Source: an uncultured Sphingomonadaceae bacterium (GTDB lineage Bacteria > Pseudomonadota > Alphaproteobacteria > Sphingomonadales > Sphingomonadaceae). Taken from it: DNA of 64,000 nt. The notes beneath the pieces are model-generated. The model was not told where the DNA came from. It was given only the letters and a program-made list of their open reading frames with translations, and searched no databases. Both the position numbers and the translations under genes were made by a program. Location: contig CALLJS010000006.1 in NCBI GenBank assembly GCA_938050045.1, forward strand, positions 92,278-156,277. The letters run 5' to 3'. The first letter of the stretch is position 1; each line of letters starts with the position of its first letter. Positions 9,272-17,533 of the stretch are shown piece by piece.

Positions 9272-9346
9272 TATAGATGAATTTACATTCCTATCTCTTA
9301 ATGAACAGACCAAATAACCGTCATTCATTATATGCGGCTATGCCAT

Positions 9347-9376
9347 GGGCAAAATAACAATTTATTTTGCCCTTTT
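9347..9376 (+). terminator. Rho-independent terminator
   Basis: A perfect 11-bp stem GGGCAAAATAA / TTATTTTGCCC with a four-base CAAT loop, followed by TTTT. It lies 75 bp after the DUF1192 gene and ends about 155 bp before clpA, so it likely ends the DUF1192 transcript. The rest of the 9272-9530 gap shows no other feature I can support. Confidence 0.75.
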
Positions 9377-9530
9377 GCTATTGAATAATGATGTTTAATG
9401 ACAACATCCTAACAGAATATAGAATCAGCATTACGTGGAATTAACGTTTGCAAATCATTATTATATGGTTCAGCTTTCATTAGTCATATATTGATATGAT
9501 GCGTAGAAGTTAAGATTTTGGAGAATAAAT

Positions 9531-11879
9531 ATGCCGTCATTTGCAGAATCGTTAGAGGCTACCTTGCATCAAGCGTTGACCAACGCAACGGAGCGTTCTC
9601 ACGAATATGCAACATTGGAGCATCTTTTGTTGGCGCTGATTAATGATAATGATGCCGCCCAAGTGATGCGTTCATGCGGCGTGAATTTGAGCGAGCTATC
9701 AGAAGCCGTGAAACAATATCTTGATACAGAATTGGATAGCTTGCGCATTGATGGTAAGATTGACCCATCCCCCACCAGCGGATTTCAACGCGTCGTGCAG
9801 CGCGCTATATTGCATGTCCAATCCTCGGGTAAAAATTTGGTACCTGGGGCCAATGTTTTGGTAACTGGGGCCAATGTTCTAGTGGCATTATTTTCCGAAC
9901 GCGAGAGCTATGCCGTTTATTTTCTGCAGCAACAAGATATGAGCAGATTGGATGCTATATCCTTTATCAGCCATGGCGTGGGTAAAGATGGTGCTGTAGC
10001 TGAACCGCGCGAATTAGAGGGGCTGGACGAAGAAGAAGGGGCTTCTGCTGAAGGCCAATCTAAAAAAGAGAGCGCGCTCGACCTTTACACCATCAATTTG
10101 AATGAAAAAGCCAAGGCGGGCAAAATTGACCCGCTCATCGGCCGCAGCGAAGAAGTTGACCGTACCGTCCAAATCTTATGCCGCCGTTCCAAAAATAATC
10201 CGCTCTATGTTGGTGAGCCTGGCGTGGGTAAAACAGCTATTGCAGAAGGTTTGGCGCGCCGCATTACCGAAGCGGATGTCCCCGAAGTCTTGCTTCCAGC
10301 CGAGATATTCTCGCTCGACATGGGCGCATTATTAGCAGGAACGCGCTATCGTGGTGATTTTGAAGAACGTCTAAAAGCCGTGGTCAATGAGCTTGAAAAA
10401 ATGCCCGACGCGATTTTATTCATTGATGAAATCCACACAGTGATCGGCGCAGGTTCGACCAGCGGCGGTGCAATGGATGCATCAAATTTGCTCAAACCCG
10501 CACTATCAAATGGCAGCATTCGTTGCGTGGGATCGACCACTTATAAAGAGTTTCGCAATCATTTTGAAAAAGACCGCGCCTTGCTGCGCCGTTTTCAGAA
10601 AATCGATGTTAAAGAACCGTCAATTGACGATACAATCAGAATTTTGGCGGGCTTGCGCAGCGCATTCGAAGACCATCATAAGGTTAAATATACAAACCCT
10701 GCGATAAAATCCGCTGTGGAATTATCAGCCCGCTATATTAATGATCGCAAATTACCCGACAAAGCCATCGATGTGATTGACGAGGCTGGGTCTATGCAAA
10801 TGCTCGTTCCGCCCAGCAAACGCCGCAAAACCATTACACCCAAAGAGATTGAAGCGGTGATTGCGACTATGGCCCGCATTCCGCCAAAGCAAGTATCCTC
10901 TGATGATCGCAGCACATTAAAAAATCTTGAGACCGATTTGAAACGCGTTGTATTCGGTCAAAATACCGCCATTGAAACGCTATCAAGCGCGGTAAAATTG
11001 AGCCGCGCAGGATTGCGCGATGCAGAAAAACCCATTGGCAATTATCTGTTCAGTGGCCCAACTGGTGTTGGTAAAACCGAAGTCGCCAAACAATTAGCTT
11101 CTATCATGGGTATCCCGCTCAAACGCTTTGATATGAGCGAATATATGGAGCGTCATTCCGTGAGCCGCCTTATTGGTGCGCCTCCTGGATATGTGGGCTA
11201 TGACCAAGGCGGGCTGCTTACCGATGCCGTCGATCAGAACCCGCATTGCATTTTATTGCTCGACGAGATTGAAAAAGCGCATCCTGATTTGTTCAATATA
11301 TTGCTGCAAGTCATGGACAATGGCCGTTTGACCGATCATCACGGCAAGACCGTCGATTTTCGCAATGTTGTTTTGATTATGACCACCAACGCTGGTGCGA
11401 GTAATATGGCGAAAGACGGCATCGGTTTTGGCAATAATATCAACAAAGAAGATGCGAGCGACGAAGCCGTCAAGAAAATGTTCACGCCCGAATTTCGCAA
11501 CCGTCTGGATGCGGTTATACCCTTTGGATATTTGCCAACACAGGTTGTCATCCGCGTTGTCGATAAATTCATCATCGAATTGGAATTACAGCTAGCCGAA
11601 CAAAATGTGCATATCAAATTGGATGATGACACGCGCCAATGGCTCAGTGAAAAAGGCTATGACCGCCTCTATGGAGCGCGGCCTATGGCCCGATTAATCC
11701 AAGAACGGATTAAAACGCCACTCGCCGAGGAATTATTGTTCGGCAAATTAGCGCAGGGCGGCGAGGTATCTGTGCATATGAAAAATGGTACACCGCATTT
11801 TGAAATATCGCCTTCTGCGCCCAATGATCGCAAAAAACCAAAAGGGCCAAAGAAAAAAAAGACAGTTAAGGCAAAATAA
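9531..11879 (+). CDS. clpA: ATP-dependent Clp protease ATP-binding subunit ClpA
   Basis: A 782-residue AAA+ unfoldase that feeds substrates to ClpP. The N-terminal Clp repeat domain is followed by two ATPase modules: Walker A GEPGVGKT at about residue 228 and GPTGVGKT at about residue 509, Walker B ILFIDEIHT and ILLLDEIEKAH, and sensor/arginine-finger regions. The ClpP-docking loop IGFG occurs at about residue 629. GGAG sits before the ATG. No clpS gene precedes it here. Odd: in the N-terminal domain a 21-bp unit is duplicated in tandem (9837-9878), giving LVPGANV then LVTGANV, where related ClpA proteins have one GANV. The C-terminal tail is unusually lysine-rich. Confidence 0.97.
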   Translation: MPSFAESLEATLHQALTNATERSHEYATLEHLLLALINDNDAAQVMRSCGVNLSELSEAVKQYLDTELDSLRIDGKIDPSPTSGFQRVVQRAILHVQSSGKNLVPGANVLVTGANVLVALFSERESYAVYFLQQQDMSRLDAISFISHGVGKDGAVAEPRELEGLDEEEGASAEGQSKKESALDLYTINLNEKAKAGKIDPLIGRSEEVDRTVQILCRRSKNNPLYVGEPGVGKTAIAEGLARRITEADVPEVLLPAEIFSLDMGALLAGTRYRGDFEERLKAVVNELEKMPDAILFIDEIHTVIGAGSTSGGAMDASNLLKPALSNGSIRCVGSTTYKEFRNHFEKDRALLRRFQKIDVKEPSIDDTIRILAGLRSAFEDHHKVKYTNPAIKSAVELSARYINDRKLPDKAIDVIDEAGSMQMLVPPSKRRKTITPKEIEAVIATMARIPPKQVSSDDRSTLKNLETDLKRVVFGQNTAIETLSSAVKLSRAGLRDAEKPIGNYLFSGPTGVGKTEVAKQLASIMGIPLKRFDMSEYMERHSVSRLIGAPPGYVGYDQGGLLTDAVDQNPHCILLLDEIEKAHPDLFNILLQVMDNGRLTDHHGKTVDFRNVVLIMTTNAGASNMAKDGIGFGNNINKEDASDEAVKKMFTPEFRNRLDAVIPFGYLPTQVVIRVVDKFIIELELQLAEQNVHIKLDDDTRQWLSEKGYDRLYGARPMARLIQERIKTPLAEELLFGKLAQGGEVSVHMKNGTPHFEISPSAPNDRKKPKGPKKKKTVKAK
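9837..9878 (+). repeat. 21-bp tandem duplication inside clpA
   Basis: Two adjacent 21-bp copies (9837-9857 and 9858-9878) differ at one base (C/A). They keep frame and add seven residues, LV(P/T)GANV, to the ClpA N-terminal domain. The high identity suggests a recent event. Confidence 0.85.
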
Positions 11880-11933
11880 AATCATTTTATTTACAATGAT
11901 TTAGAAAATATTTTCAATATGATGAATATTTTT

Positions 11934-11962
11934 TTGAACTTTTTTATGCCCAAATGTAACTC
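11934..11962 (+). promoter_or_regulatory. Candidate promoter of the structured RNA
   Basis: TTGAAC (11934-11939) and TAACTC (11957-11962) are 17 bases apart. A start at about 11969 would place the first base of the downstream inverted repeat (11971) right at the 5' end of the RNA. The -10 match is only fair, so the site is supported mainly by its position. Confidence 0.4.
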
Positions 11963-11968
11963 ATTAAA

Positions 11969-12164
11969 CGAGTCTTGCGAATAGGTTGTTATAAGCGCGT
12001 ATCAGCTTAGCTAGTCGCAAGACTTGCCATATTTATTGGGCCAACAGCATCCCCTTCCATTGTTGGCCCTTTAACCAGTAAATTTATGCAGGGTCAACGC
12101 CTCCCCTCCAAAAGTTGACCCACAAACTCACACCCTGAAGTCCTTATCTGGCTTCAGGGTTTTT
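11969..12164 (+). ncRNA. Candidate trans-acting small RNA with C-rich anti-SD loops
   Basis: A chain of stem-loops without coding potential fills the clpA-bioF gap. (1) AGTCTTGCGA / TCGCAAGACT (11971-11980, 12015-12024), enclosing a smaller TAAGC/GCTTA stem. (2) GGGCCAACA / TGTTGGCCC (12038-12046, 12061-12069) with loop GCATCCCCTTCCAT. (3) GGGTCAAC / GTTGACCC (12091-12098, 12114-12121) with loop GCCTCCCCTCCAAAA. (4) A terminator at 12133-12164. Hairpins 2 and 3 look like copies of one design that shows CCUCC-like bases, the complement of ribosome binding sites. This resembles the CcsR or 'cuckoo' RNAs of alphaproteobacteria (CCUCCUCCC loops); membership is inference. Transcription and targets are untested. 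Confidence 0.65.
12133..12164 (+). terminator. Rho-independent terminator of the small RNA
   Basis: CCCTGAAG / CTTCAGGG (12133-12140, 12152-12159) with an 11-base loop and TTTTT directly after. It stands 57 bp before the chosen bioF start and closes the structured RNA. Confidence 0.8.
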
Positions 12165-12220
12165 CTTTGCGCAATCGCTTGAATGCGCTAAAAGAACATT
12201 ATGTTTCAATATGCTCTTTC

Positions 12221-13381
12221 ATGACCGAGAATTATCCCTTGCCACGCTTTAATTTTCATCAGAAATATCTGAATGCTCTTTCCCAAACCTCGCAAAGACG
12301 GCATTTATATCAAAGCCATGGCTTATCTTTCTCCTCCAATGATTATTTGGGTTTAGCCACGGGTACTGAAATATCAAACGCAGCCCAAAAAGCGATTGAT
12401 GCTAACATCCCGATCGGCTCTGGCGGATCGCGCTTATTAAGCGGCAACCATGAACAACATGAAGCATTGGAAACCGAAGCGGCTGCTTTTTTCAAGGCCC
12501 AATCTAGCCTCTATTTTGCCAATGGCTATGCTGCAAATATGGCAGTTCTCTCAACCTTACCGCAAAAAGGGGATATGATATTTTATGATGATCTTATCCA
12601 TGCGAGCAGCCATGATGGTATGCGGCTTGCGCGGTGCGAAGCGCAAAGCTTTGCCCATAATGACACCCAAGATTTGCACGCTAAAATAAAAATATGGCGC
12701 GCCAAAAATCCAGACAATAATATGTGGATATTGTTTGAAACTTACTATTCGATGGATGGCGATCGCGCCCCCATCGATGCTATATCTGATTTAGCCCACC
12801 AATATGATGCTATCATGGTGATTGATGAAGCCCATGCTTGCGGCGTTTATGGCCCTGATGGGCGCGGTTTAGCAGCGCATTTAGATGGCCGCGACAATGC
12901 GATTATCTTGCGCACATGCGGCAAAGCTATGGGATGCGAAGGCGCGCTTCTGTGCTTGCCCAATATTGCCAAAGATTTTCTGATAAACCGTGCGCGCCAT
13001 TTCATATTTTCCACAGCCCCATCTCCCCTCATCGCCCATAGCGTGCGAACAGCATTACGCATCATGCAGATCCAGCCGCAGCGCCGCGAGGCATTGATGC
13101 AACTGTGCGATTATGCCGCTAAAATATTATCGCCACTGGGCGCTATCACCCACGGTGGGCCTATCATCCCAATTATCATCGGCGAGGCTAAACGGACAAT
13201 GGATATTGCCGCCGCTTTGCAAGATGCAGGCTTTGATATACGCGCGATAAGACCGCCAACGGTAGCGCAGGGAAGTTCGCGTTTGCGTATCTGCATCAGT
13301 TTGAATATTGATAGAGAAGATATTGATAATCTTGCTTTGACGCTCAAAAAATTATTATCAAAGGACTGCTATGAAAGCTAA
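12221..13381 (+). CDS. bioF: 8-amino-7-oxononanoate synthase
   Basis: BioF condenses pimeloyl-[ACP] with alanine to 8-amino-7-oxononanoate, using PLP, the first ring-forming precursor step in biotin synthesis. Seen: the N-terminal SSNDYLGLA, GSGGSRLLSGNHEQHEALE, FANGYAANMAVL, the PLP-contact VIDEAHACGVYGPDGRG, the Schiff-base lysine in RTCGKAMGCEGA, and the C-terminal RPPTVAQGSSRLRICIS. About 386 residues from the ATG at 12221. Reading further upstream would run into the terminator tail, so earlier starts are rejected. It overlaps bioD by 11 bp, and bioD overlaps bioA: a tight operon. Confidence 0.95.
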   Translation: MTENYPLPRFNFHQKYLNALSQTSQRRHLYQSHGLSFSSNDYLGLATGTEISNAAQKAIDANIPIGSGGSRLLSGNHEQHEALETEAAAFFKAQSSLYFANGYAANMAVLSTLPQKGDMIFYDDLIHASSHDGMRLARCEAQSFAHNDTQDLHAKIKIWRAKNPDNNMWILFETYYSMDGDRAPIDAISDLAHQYDAIMVIDEAHACGVYGPDGRGLAAHLDGRDNAIILRTCGKAMGCEGALLCLPNIAKDFLINRARHFIFSTAPSPLIAHSVRTALRIMQIQPQRREALMQLCDYAAKILSPLGAITHGGPIIPIIIGEAKRTMDIAAALQDAGFDIRAIRPPTVAQGSSRLRICISLNIDREDIDNLALTLKKLLSKDCYES

Positions 13382-14003
13382 GCAATTTATCATTACAGGC
13401 ACCGATACCGATGTCGGTAAAACTATATTTGCTGCGGCTCTGACCCGTGCATTAAACGCTCATTATTGGAAACCTGTGCAAGCAGGCATAGAAGATGGCA
13501 CCGATACCCAGCGAGTAACGGCATTAAGCGGGCTTGCTGATACGCATATATTACCAGAATCCTATTGCTTAAACACGCCATGCTCGCCGCATCTGGCCGC
13601 TGAAATTGACGCTGTAGAAATTGATATAGACCGCTTAACCCCGCCCGTTACCGAAGGCACGCTTATCATAGAAGGCGCAGGCGGTGTATTGGTGCCGCTT
13701 AATCGGCGCATCACTTATGCCGACATATTTGCCCGCTGGCAGATACCCACGATCATAGTGGCGCGCACCGCGCTGGGTACGATTAACCACAGCCTGATGA
13801 CCATAGAGGCTTTGCGCAGCCGAAATATTCCCATTCACGGCGTTGCATTCATCGGCGACGAAATGCACGACAGCCAATCCACGATCTGCACAATGGGTGC
13901 AGTAAAGTCTTTGGGCCGATTGCCAATGCTTGACCCATTGAATAGCGAGACAATCCTAACAGCCTTTCATCAGGCCTTTAAGGTTGAGGATTTCCAATCA
14001 TGA
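13371..14003 (+). CDS. bioD: ATP-dependent dethiobiotin synthetase
   Basis: BioD closes the ureido ring of dethiobiotin from 7,8-diaminononanoate, CO2 and ATP. The P-loop GTDTDVGKT is at residues 9-17, with WKPVQAG (residues 31-37) and the EGAGGVLVPL segment at about residue 100. 210 residues, normal length. A ribosome site AAAGGA lies inside the end of bioF. The gene overlaps bioF at its start and bioA (ATGA at 14000-14003) at its end, so the three genes are probably translated together. Confidence 0.95.
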   Translation: MKAKQFIITGTDTDVGKTIFAAALTRALNAHYWKPVQAGIEDGTDTQRVTALSGLADTHILPESYCLNTPCSPHLAAEIDAVEIDIDRLTPPVTEGTLIIEGAGGVLVPLNRRITYADIFARWQIPTIIVARTALGTINHSLMTIEALRSRNIPIHGVAFIGDEMHDSQSTICTMGAVKSLGRLPMLDPLNSETILTAFHQAFKVEDFQS

Positions 14004-15256
14004 CTTCACCAATTTGGCATCCCTTTACGCAACATGGTTTGGGCCATGACATCCCCGAAGTCAAAAGCGCATCGGGTGCATTATTGCATACCAAAGATGG
14101 CCGCGATGTTATCGATGCCATTTCATCATGGTGGGTGACGACGCATGGGCATTGCAACACAGAGATTATCGCCGCTATCCAAAATCAAGCGACGCAATTA
14201 GATCAGCTTATCTTTGCTGGATGGACGCATGAGCCTGCCGAAACATTAGCCGCTTCGTTAATCGCCCTAACGCCCGATAATTTGCAGCATGTTTTTTATT
14301 CCGACAGCGGATCAACTGCGGTCGAAGTCGCCTTAAAAATGGCTTTGGGGTATTGGAATAATATTGGGATTAAGCGCGAACGCATCATTGTCATGGAACA
14401 TAGCTATCATGGAGATACTATCGGCACTATGTCGGTGGGGGAGCGCGGGGTTTTCAATCAAGCCTATAAAGCGCTCATGTTTGATGTTGATAAAATTGCT
14501 TTTCCCGCTACGGGGCAGGAACAAACAACGCTCGACCAATTAGAGCAATATTGTGCATCGAAAAATGCTGCGGCTTTCATTGTTGAACCGCTCTTGCTGG
14601 GTGCTGGAGGAATGCTGATATATGGGCCAGAAACATTAAAGGCGATGCGCGATATATGCACCGCGCATGATGTATTATTTATCGCAGATGAAGTGATGAC
14701 TGGATGGGGCCGTACAGGGACGTTATTTGCCTATGAACAAGCGGATATTAGCCCCGATATATTATGCCTATCCAAAGGCATAACGGGCGGCAGCATCCCA
14801 CTGGCCGTTACCGTGTCAAATAAAGCGATATTTGATGCACATTATTCCACGGATCGCAGTAAATTATTTTTCCATAGCAGCAGCTATACCGCCAACCCCA
14901 TTGCTTGTGCGGCGGCCAATGCCAATATAAAAATTTGGGAAAAACCAGAAACACGCACAAATCTTGATGCGTTATGCGCACGGCAAAAGTGGCATCTTGA
15001 TCATATTGCGCGCATGCCCAATGTCCAAAACCCGCGCCAAATCGGCAGCGTTACGGCGCTAGAAATCGCCGATAGCAAAGGGGCTTATATGTCCGAACTC
15101 GGCCCGAAGCTATTGGCATTTTTCAAATCCAATGATGTATTGCTACGCCCATTGGGGAACACCATATATGTAATGCCGCCCTATTGCATCAGCAATGAAC
15201 AGCTCGCTGCAATCTATGCGATTATCGCTGAAGCCATTGAGAAATTAGCTGATTAA
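14000..15256 (+). CDS. bioA: Adenosylmethionine-8-amino-7-oxononanoate aminotransferase
   Basis: BioA uses SAM as amino donor to convert 8-amino-7-oxononanoate to 7,8-diaminononanoate. Features: WHPFTQHGLG at the start, SSWWVTTHGHCN, FYSDSGSTAVEVALKMALGYW, the class-III aminotransferase aspartate in FIADEVMTGWGRTG, and the PLP lysine in CLSKGITGGSIPLA. 418 residues. The gene order bioF-D-A is complete here, but bioB and bioC are not in this window. It ends ten bases from the convergent lipoprotein gene. Confidence 0.95.
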   Translation: MTSPIWHPFTQHGLGHDIPEVKSASGALLHTKDGRDVIDAISSWWVTTHGHCNTEIIAAIQNQATQLDQLIFAGWTHEPAETLAASLIALTPDNLQHVFYSDSGSTAVEVALKMALGYWNNIGIKRERIIVMEHSYHGDTIGTMSVGERGVFNQAYKALMFDVDKIAFPATGQEQTTLDQLEQYCASKNAAAFIVEPLLLGAGGMLIYGPETLKAMRDICTAHDVLFIADEVMTGWGRTGTLFAYEQADISPDILCLSKGITGGSIPLAVTVSNKAIFDAHYSTDRSKLFFHSSSYTANPIACAAANANIKIWEKPETRTNLDALCARQKWHLDHIARMPNVQNPRQIGSVTALEIADSKGAYMSELGPKLLAFFKSNDVLLRPLGNTIYVMPPYCISNEQLAAIYAIIAEAIEKLAD

Positions 15257-15266
15257 CGGCCAGCAT

Positions 15267-15935
15267 TTATGTTGGCTTTTGATCGCCATATTGAGCATGC
15301 CAATCCGCCAATGCTTTTTGATAGGCTTCGTAGCTGTCATAAAAGTCGATAAAAATAGCATCGATTTTTGGCAATGTGGTGGCCGCATAATCCCCTAATT
15401 CAGAAGATTGCAGCCTCGTTAATTCATTGGCTATATCATACATCTCTGAACAAAAACGTGCTTTTACAGGCGGAAGTGAAAAATAATTATATAATGATGT
15501 AATATGCGTATCGCGGGCACGCAGGCCAGCACGGCCCCTATTTTCTCGCTGAAACTTTGCTTCTATTGCACGATTGGCAATCGCCAATCTTTTGCCATGT
15601 TTTTTAATAAAGCCATTATAGCTTGGGGCCATTTGCGTCCATTCACCATTCTTACAGGTCAGTGCCGCAACATTGAAAGATGAGCGCACATGCCATAATG
15701 TTTCCTCTGGCCCGAGCCCTTTATTGGGGCTGCTGCGAGTCCCATCTGCATCCAATGGCGGGATGGTAAGCGTGGCTGCTGCACCCAATGGCGGTAATGG
15801 CATAGAGGGGATTGGCGGTGGCGATGCTGTTACAACAACGGGTGCTGGTGGCTGCACCACCGCTACAGGCTGGCAAGCCGCTAATATTGAAAAACCCAAT
15901 AATAGGGTTATTTTACAAGGAAGCTTCATAGCCAT
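15267..15935 (-). CDS. Proline-rich lipoprotein of unknown function
   Basis: A 222-residue exported protein. The signal ends in the lipobox LAAC with cysteine at residue 21. A Pro/Ala-rich linker (about residues 22-60) leads to a charged C-terminal domain with two cysteines (LTCKNGEW, ARFCSEMY) that may form a disulfide. I recognise no known domain; similar proteins are common as hypotheticals in sphingomonads, from memory. AGGAAAT precedes the first ATG. Surface or periplasmic location is inferred. Confidence 0.7.
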   Translation of the reverse strand: MAMKLPCKITLLLGFSILAACQPVAVVQPPAPVVVTASPPPIPSMPLPPLGAAATLTIPPLDADGTRSSPNKGLGPEETLWHVRSSFNVAALTCKNGEWTQMAPSYNGFIKKHGKRLAIANRAIEAKFQRENRGRAGLRARDTHITSLYNYFSLPPVKARFCSEMYDIANELTRLQSSELGDYAATTLPKIDAIFIDFYDSYEAYQKALADWHAQYGDQKPT

Positions 15936-16076
15936 ATTTCCTAATTTTATGTTCTTTTTGAGTTACTATTTCTCGACGCGATTCTCTTTTGGAGTAACCC
16001 CACATCTTAACCTTGAACAAAAAATACAAATATTTCAAGCCCAATGAATATAATTATACAGTCATGATTTATTCGC

Positions 16077-16103
16077 AAAAAAAGGCCAGCATCGCTGCTG
16101 ACC
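16077..16103 (-). terminator. Rho-independent terminator of the Bax-inhibitor-like gene
   Basis: On the minus strand GGTCAGCA / TGCTGGCC form an 8-bp stem (one G-U pair) around GCGA, followed by seven T. It lies about 25 bp beyond the stop of the YccA/BI-1 gene. Confidence 0.85.
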
Positions 16104-16128
16104 TTTCTATTATCCTGATGCTATAATT

Positions 16129-16860
16129 TTAGTCTTGACTGCCCAAGAAGTTGAGCAAGAATTGGAACATATTCACAAAGTCTAAATAGAGAGTCAAAGC
16201 ACCCATAATGGCCGCTTTACCGAGCATCGATGTACCCGCCAGTTGGAAATATGTGCTTTTAATTTTTTGCGTATCATAAGCGGTTAAACCAGCAAAAATA
16301 AGTACGCCCAATGAGCTAATCACCCATTGCATGGTAGACGAACCGATGAACATATTTGCGATAGATGCTACAATCAAACCAACCAAGCCCATGATGAGAA
16401 AGGTGCCCATGCCGCTCAAATCTCTTTTGGTGGTATAACCGAACAAGCTAAGACCAGTGAAAGCCGCAGCGGTTGCAAAAAATGTTTGAGCTATTGATGC
16501 TCCAGAGAAAAACATGAAGATTTGAGACATGGATAGTCCCATCAAAACACAAAAAGCCCAGAATAAGGCATGCAATGTGCTGGTTTTCATTTTATTGACA
16601 CCAAAGCTCATCGCCAAAATCATCACCAATGGTGAAAACATTATCACCATGCGTAATCCGCCGCCCATGGTTTGAGCGAATGTGGTTTGTGCAAATAACA
16701 TGGCAACAATGCCAGTTAAAAATACACCGCTTGCCATATAATTATATACTTTAAGCATGTGCGAACGAAGGCCAGCATCAAATGCTACTTCGGCATTTTG
16801 CTGCACGCCCTCTAAGGAAGCGCGCTGCGCTGTTGAACGTGAATCAAAAGGATTTGCCAA
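16129..16860 (-). CDS. Bax inhibitor-1 / YccA family membrane protein
   Basis: A 243-residue protein with about seven transmembrane helices and the family order of motifs: an N-terminal soluble stretch ending RSHMLKVYNYMASGVFLTG, GLSLFGYTTKRDLSGMGTFL, a region YDTQKIK, and LYLDFVNMFQFLLNFLG at the end. Family members act as membrane-protease modulators or ion leak channels; the role here is not known. The start is a TTG at 16858-16860 with a strong AGGAGA site seven bases upstream, so a non-ATG start is well supported. A strong terminator follows. Confidence 0.92.
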   Translation of the reverse strand: MANPFDSRSTAQRASLEGVQQNAEVAFDAGLRSHMLKVYNYMASGVFLTGIVAMLFAQTTFAQTMGGGLRMVIMFSPLVMILAMSFGVNKMKTSTLHALFWAFCVLMGLSMSQIFMFFSGASIAQTFFATAAAFTGLSLFGYTTKRDLSGMGTFLIMGLVGLIVASIANMFIGSSTMQWVISSLGVLIFAGLTAYDTQKIKSTYFQLAGTSMLGKAAIMGALTLYLDFVNMFQFLLNFLGSQD

Positions 16861-16998
16861 TATAATCTCCTATAAATTAACTCGGGATAATACCCAATTT
16901 CTATAATATCGTATCAAATGCACAATATTTCAAGCGAAACATGGTGATTTATCTATACCATGCATCATTGCTATCAAGGCAATCTATCAATCAAACTC

Positions 16999-17448
16999 TT
17001 AATATTTTCTTATAATGGCTTCGCAGGCCGCGCTGAGCTGAGTCCAAACTGTCTCAAAATCGGATATTTCGCCATAATAAGGATCAGCCACAGATTGCGA
17101 TTGGCCCAGCTCTTCGCGCAGCAAAAATAATTTGGCTTTGCTCTTTTCGGGGCGCATATTTTCCAAATCGCGCAAATTTTGAATATCCATGGCATAAATA
17201 ATATCAAAGCGATCAAAATCCTCGGCGCACACTTGCCGTGCTTTATAATGGCTCATATCGGTATCAGCATTGTGCAAAACCACTTGCTGTCCCCGTATAT
17301 CGGGGGCTTTACCAATATGATAGGCCGCCGTACCCGCTGAATCGACGCTTATTGCAACCCCTGCTTTTTCGGCATGATAGCGCAATGCCGCCTCGGCCAT
17401 AGGGGATCGGCATATATTGCCCAAACAGACCATCAATATTGCGTTCAT
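16999..17448 (-). CDS. Low-molecular-weight protein-tyrosine phosphatase
   Basis: A 149-residue phosphatase with the P-loop VCLGNICRSPMAEA (C-x5-R) near the N terminus and the general-acid loop DPYYG near residue 120. These enzymes dephosphorylate tyrosine on proteins or small phosphate esters in the cytosol. Start placed at the ATG at 17448, because AAGG lies at better spacing than for the ATG three codons earlier. It is divergent from an MFS transporter gene; a 24-bp inverted repeat lies between them. Confidence 0.9.
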   Translation of the reverse strand: MNAILMVCLGNICRSPMAEAALRYHAEKAGVAISVDSAGTAAYHIGKAPDIRGQQVVLHNADTDMSHYKARQVCAEDFDRFDIIYAMDIQNLRDLENMRPEKSKAKLFLLREELGQSQSVADPYYGEISDFETVWTQLSAACEAIIRKY

Positions 17449-17470
17449 TATTATCATCCTTTTGTAATAA

Positions 17471-17494
17471 AGCGGTTTATCATTTTATACCGCT
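17471..17494. promoter_or_regulatory. Inverted repeat between divergent genes (candidate operator)
   Basis: AGCGGT / ACCGCT arms, extended by T-rich partly matching bases, form a 24-bp near-palindrome centred between the phosphatase and the MFS transporter genes. Its size and place suggest a repressor site serving both promoters; a transcript hairpin is an alternative. No cognate regulator gene is next to it. Confidence 0.35.
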
Positions 17495-17533
17495 ATGCTA
17501 GCCCTATTTTCTAAGACAAAAAAGGAGAGAGTT

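Noticed and set aside
12167..12220. Longer bioF start
   Set aside because: The extra codons begin just after the terminator T-run and are not conserved in BioF.
16939..16998. Short inverted repeats (ATGGT/ACCAT, ATTGC/GCAAT) upstream of the Bax-inhibitor-like gene
   Set aside because: Five-base arms in AT-rich DNA occur by chance and are not followed by a T-run.
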